Shown here: positions 60,608 through 64,000 of the stretch, piece after piece
How positions within the stretch are numbered: the first letter of the stretch is position 1
Layout: every line of letters starts with the position of its first letter
The notes under the pieces: generated by a model
The model's input: only the letters and a program-made list of their open reading frames with translations
Databases searched by the model: none
Told to the model about the DNA's origin: nothing
Assembly (NCBI RefSeq): GCF_016863175.1
Contig: NZ_BOOJ01000011.1
Location: 1-64,000, forward strand
Direction: 5' to 3'
DNA length: 64,000 nt
Source: Paraplanobispora siamensis
Lineage (GTDB): Bacteria > Actinomycetota > Actinomycetes > Streptosporangiales > Streptosporangiaceae
Position numbers and translations under genes: made by a program

Positions 60608-61096
60608 CTACAGCCAGTGGTTGTCGTGGCGCAGGTAGAACTCGGCCAGCTCCTCCTCACCGGGCCTGCCTGACACGGCGAACTCCGCGAGCCCCTCGAA
60701 GTAGCCCTCGCGGGGCGCGCCGGGGGAGAAGTGCAGGAGCATCGAGGCCGGCTCGCCCGACTCGTTGCGGAAGCCGTGGATCCCGCCCTTCGGGACGTGC
60801 ACGAAGTCGCCCGGGACCGTGTCGATCCAGCGGTCGCCGTTGAAGATCCGGACGGTCCCGGTGAGGATGAAGAACGACTCGGAGATCGACCGGTGGAAGT
60901 GCGGGCCGGGCCCGGACGGCTCGGGGCCCATGTTCCACCGGTAGAGGCCGAACTTCCCGCCGGTGGAGGCGCCCGTCACCAGATAGTCCACCGTGTTGCC
61001 GTTCTGGTAGGTCAGGTCGGGCTCGTGGCCCGCGGGACGGAAGGTGGCGCTGATCTCGCCCTCGTCCCCGAGATAGCGCGGTTCGGGATACGTCAT
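60608..61096 (-). CDS. Cupin-domain protein
   Basis: The 162-residue protein has one cupin fold with the two motif blocks GPGPHFHRSISESFFILTG and PGDFVHVPKGGIHGF. Both metal-binding histidine sets are visible (HFH..., GGIH). It may bind iron or a small ligand, but its reaction is unknown. ATG 61096 is preferred; TAGAGT (61104-61109, reverse strand) ends 7 nt before it. A GTG at 61105 is possible but overlaps the -10 box. Confidence 0.85.
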   Translation of the reverse strand: MTYPEPRYLGDEGEISATFRPAGHEPDLTYQNGNTVDYLVTGASTGGKFGLYRWNMGPEPSGPGPHFHRSISESFFILTGTVRIFNGDRWIDTVPGDFVHVPKGGIHGFRNESGEPASMLLHFSPGAPREGYFEGLAEFAVSGRPGEEELAEFYLRHDNHWL

Positions 61097-61138
61097 GATC
61101 TTCACTCTAGGTGATCGCCCCGAACCGGGACCGGGCGG

Positions 61139-62518
61139 TCACGGCGCGAGCCGCGCCAGGACCCCGGCGACGCGCTCGACGTCGGCCTCGGTGGTGCGCC
61201 AGTTGCTGAAGGCGGCCCGCAGCGCCGGCACCCCGTCGTAGACCGTCGGCGTCAGGAACGCCTCGCCCGACTCGATGATCGCGGTGACGAGCTCCCCGAT
61301 CCGCTCGGGCTCCCGGGCGAGGGTGAAGCAGACGACGTTGAGCCGGACGGGGGCGAGCAGCCGGTAGCCGGGCATCGCGGCGACGCGCTCGCCCAGCAGC
61401 CCGGCCAGGGCGATGTCGCGCCGGACGATCTCGGCGTGCCCCTCGCGCCCGTAGGCCGCGAGCGTGAACCACGCCGGGATCGCGCGCAGGCGGCGGGAGT
61501 TCTCCGGGGTCAGGTGCACGAAGTCGGGGTCGTCGCTCAGCGGCCCGAGGTAGGCGGCGGAGTTGGCGAAGGTCGCGATCTGAAGGTCGCGGCGGCGGGT
61601 GAACTGGACCGCGCTGTCGTAGGGGACGTTCAGCCACTTGTGCAGGTCCACGCAGATCGAGTCGGCCTCGCCGAGCCCGTCGAGCAGGTGGGCGTGCTCG
61701 GGGGACAGGGCGGCGAAGGCCCCGAAGGCCGCGTCCACGTGCAGCCAGAAGGGGTACCGCTCGCGCAGCGCGACGATCGCCCGCAGGTCGTCGAAGTCGA
61801 CGGTGTTCACGGTCCCGGCGTTGGCGACCACGATCGCGGGCCGCCCCTGGAGCTCCTCCAGCGCCTGCTCCAGCCGTGCCGTGTCCACGGCCTCGCGCCC
61901 GGGCAGCACCTCGACCCGGCGCAGCGCCGAGCGCCCCAGCCCGAGCATGGACACGGCCTTGCCGATGCTGGAGTGCGGGCTCCCGGACAGCACGGTGACC
62001 GGCCCCAGAGCGGCCAGCCCCTGATCGGCCACCGAGATCCCGGCCCGCTCGCCGAGCCACTGCCTGCCGACGGCCAGGCCGGTGAAGTTGGACATGGTCG
62101 CGCCGCTGACGAGGGTCCCCTCGTGCTCGCCGGGCAGGCCGAACAGCTCGCGCAGCCAGGCGACGGTCTCGCGTTCCAGGTCGGGACCGGTGGAGTCGAT
62201 GCCGGAGGTGGGGTTCTGGTCCAGGGTGCCGGTCAGCCAGTCGCCGGCCAGCGAGGCCGGGGTGGCGCCGCCGGTGACGAAACCGAGATAGCGGGGTCCG
62301 GCGCTGGCGGCGAGACCGGCCTCCCACCGCTCGGCGAAGGCCTTCATCGCCTCCCGCAGCCCCGTCCCCTCCACCGGCAGCGGCTCGGGCCGGTGCCGTA
62401 CCGGAACCTGGGCGACGGGCCGGTCGTCCAGCCCCTCCAGGAGCCGTACGGCGTAGGCCCGGGTCTCGTCGAGCAGTTCGGGCAGGCGTGCGAGATCGTC
62501 ATCGAGAAGCGGATGCAT
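61139..62518 (-). CDS. PLP-dependent amino-acid decarboxylase
   Basis: The 459-residue group II decarboxylase (glutamate/DOPA decarboxylase class) has PTSGIDSTGPDLERETVAWL, the substrate-binding LSGSPHSSIGKAV region, VDAAFGAFAALSP and the PLP lysine in DLHKWLNVPYDS. The substrate amino acid is unknown. ATG 62518 is chosen because TACGGT (62525-62530, reverse strand) ends 6 nt before it; an open extension is out of family. It lies 42 bp after the cupin gene but both run the same way, so a link with the cupin is possible. Confidence 0.87.
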   Translation of the reverse strand: MHPLLDDDLARLPELLDETRAYAVRLLEGLDDRPVAQVPVRHRPEPLPVEGTGLREAMKAFAERWEAGLAASAGPRYLGFVTGGATPASLAGDWLTGTLDQNPTSGIDSTGPDLERETVAWLRELFGLPGEHEGTLVSGATMSNFTGLAVGRQWLGERAGISVADQGLAALGPVTVLSGSPHSSIGKAVSMLGLGRSALRRVEVLPGREAVDTARLEQALEELQGRPAIVVANAGTVNTVDFDDLRAIVALRERYPFWLHVDAAFGAFAALSPEHAHLLDGLGEADSICVDLHKWLNVPYDSAVQFTRRRDLQIATFANSAAYLGPLSDDPDFVHLTPENSRRLRAIPAWFTLAAYGREGHAEIVRRDIALAGLLGERVAAMPGYRLLAPVRLNVVCFTLAREPERIGELVTAIIESGEAFLTPTVYDGVPALRAAFSNWRTTEADVERVAGVLARLAP

Positions 62519-62591
62519 GCCACCACCGTAGGATCCCGGCGCGCACTCGTCTCCGGCCAATCCGCCGAAATGGCCTTGACGACGCCCGCCG

Positions 62592-63233
62592 TCAGGTGAC
62601 GATCCAGCGGCGGCCGATCTCCTCGGGGGTGGGCGGCGGGCCGGGCAGGGGCTCGGCCGAGGTCAGGTGGAGGCCGTCGAGGATCAGCTCCAGATAGCGG
62701 TGGCGCATCTCGACGGTGCGCTCCTCGTCGACGAGGTGGACGGCGGCGAGCTGCTCGAAGATCATCGACAGGTCGGAGACCTCCAGGCCGGGACGGAGGA
62801 CGCCGGCGTCCCTGGCCCGCTCGAAGACCCGCACTGCCAGGCTCTCGGCGTACTCCGACTCGCGGAACAGGTCCTCGTCCGGGGCGAAGGTGCCCGCCAG
62901 GTTCAGTGTGAGGGAGTGGGTGTCGGCGTCCACGATGCGGCGCATGAAGTCGGCGAAGACGGTCCACGGGTCGCGCTCGTCGGCCAGGGCCGCCTCCGCC
63001 TCGGCGATGTAGATCTTCAGGCCGTCGGAGCAGAGCTTGCGCAGCAGGATCTCCTTGCTGGCGTAGCGGCGGTAGAGCGCGCTGATCCCCACTCCGGCAC
63101 GCTCGGCCACGGCCGCGATGGGCGCGCCGGGGTCGGCGACGAAGACCGCGCGCGCGGCCTGGAGGATCGTCTGGTCGTTGCGGGCCGCCTGGGCCTTGCG
63201 GCCGCTCATCGGGGCCGGGGTCGTCGTCTCCAT
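62592..63233 (-). CDS. TetR family regulator
   Basis: The 213-residue regulator has a TetR helix-turn-helix (about 18-60, AARAVFVADPGAPIAAVAER and AGVGISALYRRYASKE) and a variable ligand-binding domain (about 80-190). It is divergent from the sigma-factor gene, with a small palindrome between them. It probably represses its own gene and perhaps the sigma gene. The ligand is unknown. Confidence 0.9.
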   Translation of the reverse strand: METTTPAPMSGRKAQAARNDQTILQAARAVFVADPGAPIAAVAERAGVGISALYRRYASKEILLRKLCSDGLKIYIAEAEAALADERDPWTVFADFMRRIVDADTHSLTLNLAGTFAPDEDLFRESEYAESLAVRVFERARDAGVLRPGLEVSDLSMIFEQLAAVHLVDEERTVEMRHRYLELILDGLHLTSAEPLPGPPPTPEEIGRRWIVT

Positions 63234-63249
63234 ACCATCAATGTAACCT

Positions 63250-63268
63250 ACGGAACAAACTATTCCGT
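63250..63268. promoter_or_regulatory. Operator between tetR and the sigma gene
   Basis: ACGGAA (63250-63255) and TTCCGT (63263-63268) flank CAAACTA. The site lies 17 bp before the TetR start and 44 bp before the sigma start, a natural autoregulatory operator. Confidence 0.55.
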
Positions 63269-63312
63269 TCTAGGATTGGGTGAATCTCGACATTCTCTGT
63301 CACTCTGGGCGG

Positions 63313-64000
63313 GTGATCGAGGAGTTCGAGGCCCACCGGCCGAGGATGTTCGGCCTGGCCTACCGGATGCTCGGCTCCGCGGTGGAGGCCGAGGACGTCG
63401 TCCAGGACGCCTACCTGCGCTGGAGCGGGACCGAGCCGGGCTCGGTCGCCTCTCCGGGCGCCTGGCTCGCCAAGGTCGTCACCAATCTCTGCCTCAACCG
63501 GCTGACCGCCGCCCGCGCCACCCGGGAGAGCTACGTCGGGCCCTGGCTCCCCGAACCGGTGCCGACCGACGCGCTCGGCCCGCTGGAGACCGCCGAGCAG
63601 CGCGACTCGGTGTCCATGGCGTTCCTGGTGCTGCTGGAGCGGCTCACCCCGGCGGAGCGGGCCGTCTTCGTGCTCAGGGAGGCCTTCTCCTACGGCTACC
63701 GCGAGATCGCCGAGGTGCTCGACCTGACGGAGGCCGGCTGCCGCCAACTCCACCGCCGGGCCCGGCAGCGGGTCGGCGAGCGCCGCAGGTTCGACGCCCC
63801 CGGCGAGCAGCGCCGCAGGATCGTGGAACGCTTCCTGAAGGCGGCCGAGAACGGCGACCTGGCGGGACTGGAGCGGGTGCTGGCCGCCGACGTGGTCTCC
63901 TGGTCGGACGGCGGCGGCAGGGTCAGCGCGGCGCTGCGGCCGGTCACCGGCCGGGACAGGGTCGTCCGCTACCTGGTGGGGCTCATAGTCAAGTACGGCG
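63313..64000 (+). CDS. sigJ: ECF sigma factor, SigJ/ECF41-like (partial)
   Basis: At least 229 residues are present; the 3' end is beyond the window. Sigma region 2 (EFEAHRPRMFGLAYRMLGSAVEAEDVVQDAYLRW) and region 4 (LTPAERAVFVLREAFSYGYREIAEVLDLTEAGCRQLHRRA) are followed by the start of a SnoaL-like domain (GDLAGLERVLAADVVSWSDGGG). This C-terminal domain is typical of ECF41 factors, whose extension controls activity. GTG 63313 follows GGGCGGG. ECF41 genes usually lie beside a carboxymuconolactone-decarboxylase or oxidoreductase gene; that side is not visible. Confidence 0.85.
   Translation, partial: MIEEFEAHRPRMFGLAYRMLGSAVEAEDVVQDAYLRWSGTEPGSVASPGAWLAKVVTNLCLNRLTAARATRESYVGPWLPEPVPTDALGPLETAEQRDSVSMAFLVLLERLTPAERAVFVLREAFSYGYREIAEVLDLTEAGCRQLHRRARQRVGERRRFDAPGEQRRRIVERFLKAAENGDLAGLERVLAADVVSWSDGGGRVSAALRPVTGRDRVVRYLVGLIVKYG

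Overview
The window is GC-rich (about 70 %) actinobacterial chromosome. The gene set (GuaB1, LexA beside a LysM protein, NrdR-NrdJ, actinobacterial-type LeuS, a tuberculostearate-type methyltransferase/oxidoreductase pair, many cytochrome P450s, a secreted chitinase and a GH81 glucanase) and the GTG/ATG starts that often sit 6-8 nt behind a TANNNT box suit a soil actinomycete of the Streptosporangium/Nonomuraea type. That placement is an inference from gene content. No rRNA, tRNA, CRISPR array, prophage or insertion sequence was seen.

Layout. 0-3 kb: ATP-dependent DNA ligase, FKBP isomerase and an SDR. 3-13.4 kb: a coherent beta-1,3-glucan utilisation locus (GH1 beta-glucosidase, secreted GH81-CBM6 endo-beta-1,3-glucanase, CUT1 sugar ABC importer without its ATPase), bracketed by two paralogous LacI repressors. 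Four perfect copies of the palindrome GAGAGCGCTCTC lie in it, three of them at the predicted transcription start of the three transcription units. 13.4-20.9 kb: small genes, an orphan Phd-type antitoxin with a 48-bp tandem repeat, a general-stress protein, GuaB1 and a four-gene ABC/XRE/membrane-protein operon headed by a 24-bp palindrome. 20.9-40.3 kb: a lipid-centred region with a CYP142-like P450 and alpha-methylacyl-CoA racemase pair, a Ser/Thr kinase, tmsA-tmsB (10-methyl branched fatty acids), a diguanylate cyclase, acyl-CoA ligase, GMC oxidoreductase, TerC behind a yybP-ykoY (Mn) riboswitch, and three tandem CYP124-like P450s with an epoxide-hydrolase-like enzyme. A decayed stretch holding toxin-antitoxin-like gene remnants lies among them.

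40.3-64 kb: a DPFA-repeat membrane protein; leuS behind a leucine leader-peptide attenuator; three tandem paralogous lipoproteins, each with its own leaderless-type promoter; a MalY-type lyase; a multidomain GH18 chitinase; lexA divergent from a LysM cell-division-suppressor-like gene with SOS boxes; nrdR-nrdJ behind a pair of NrdR boxes; an erythromycin-esterase-like gene; a DUF1330 protein; a second general-stress paralogue; a cupin; a PLP decarboxylase; and a TetR gene divergent from an ECF41/SigJ-type sigma factor cut by the window end.

Strongest leads: the beta-1,3-glucan regulon with its operators on the transcription starts; the P450 promoters in which a 36-bp palindrome spans from the -35 box to the start codon; the leuS attenuator; the riboswitch-TerC pair; the triplicated lipoprotein family; and the wide use of leaderless promoters.
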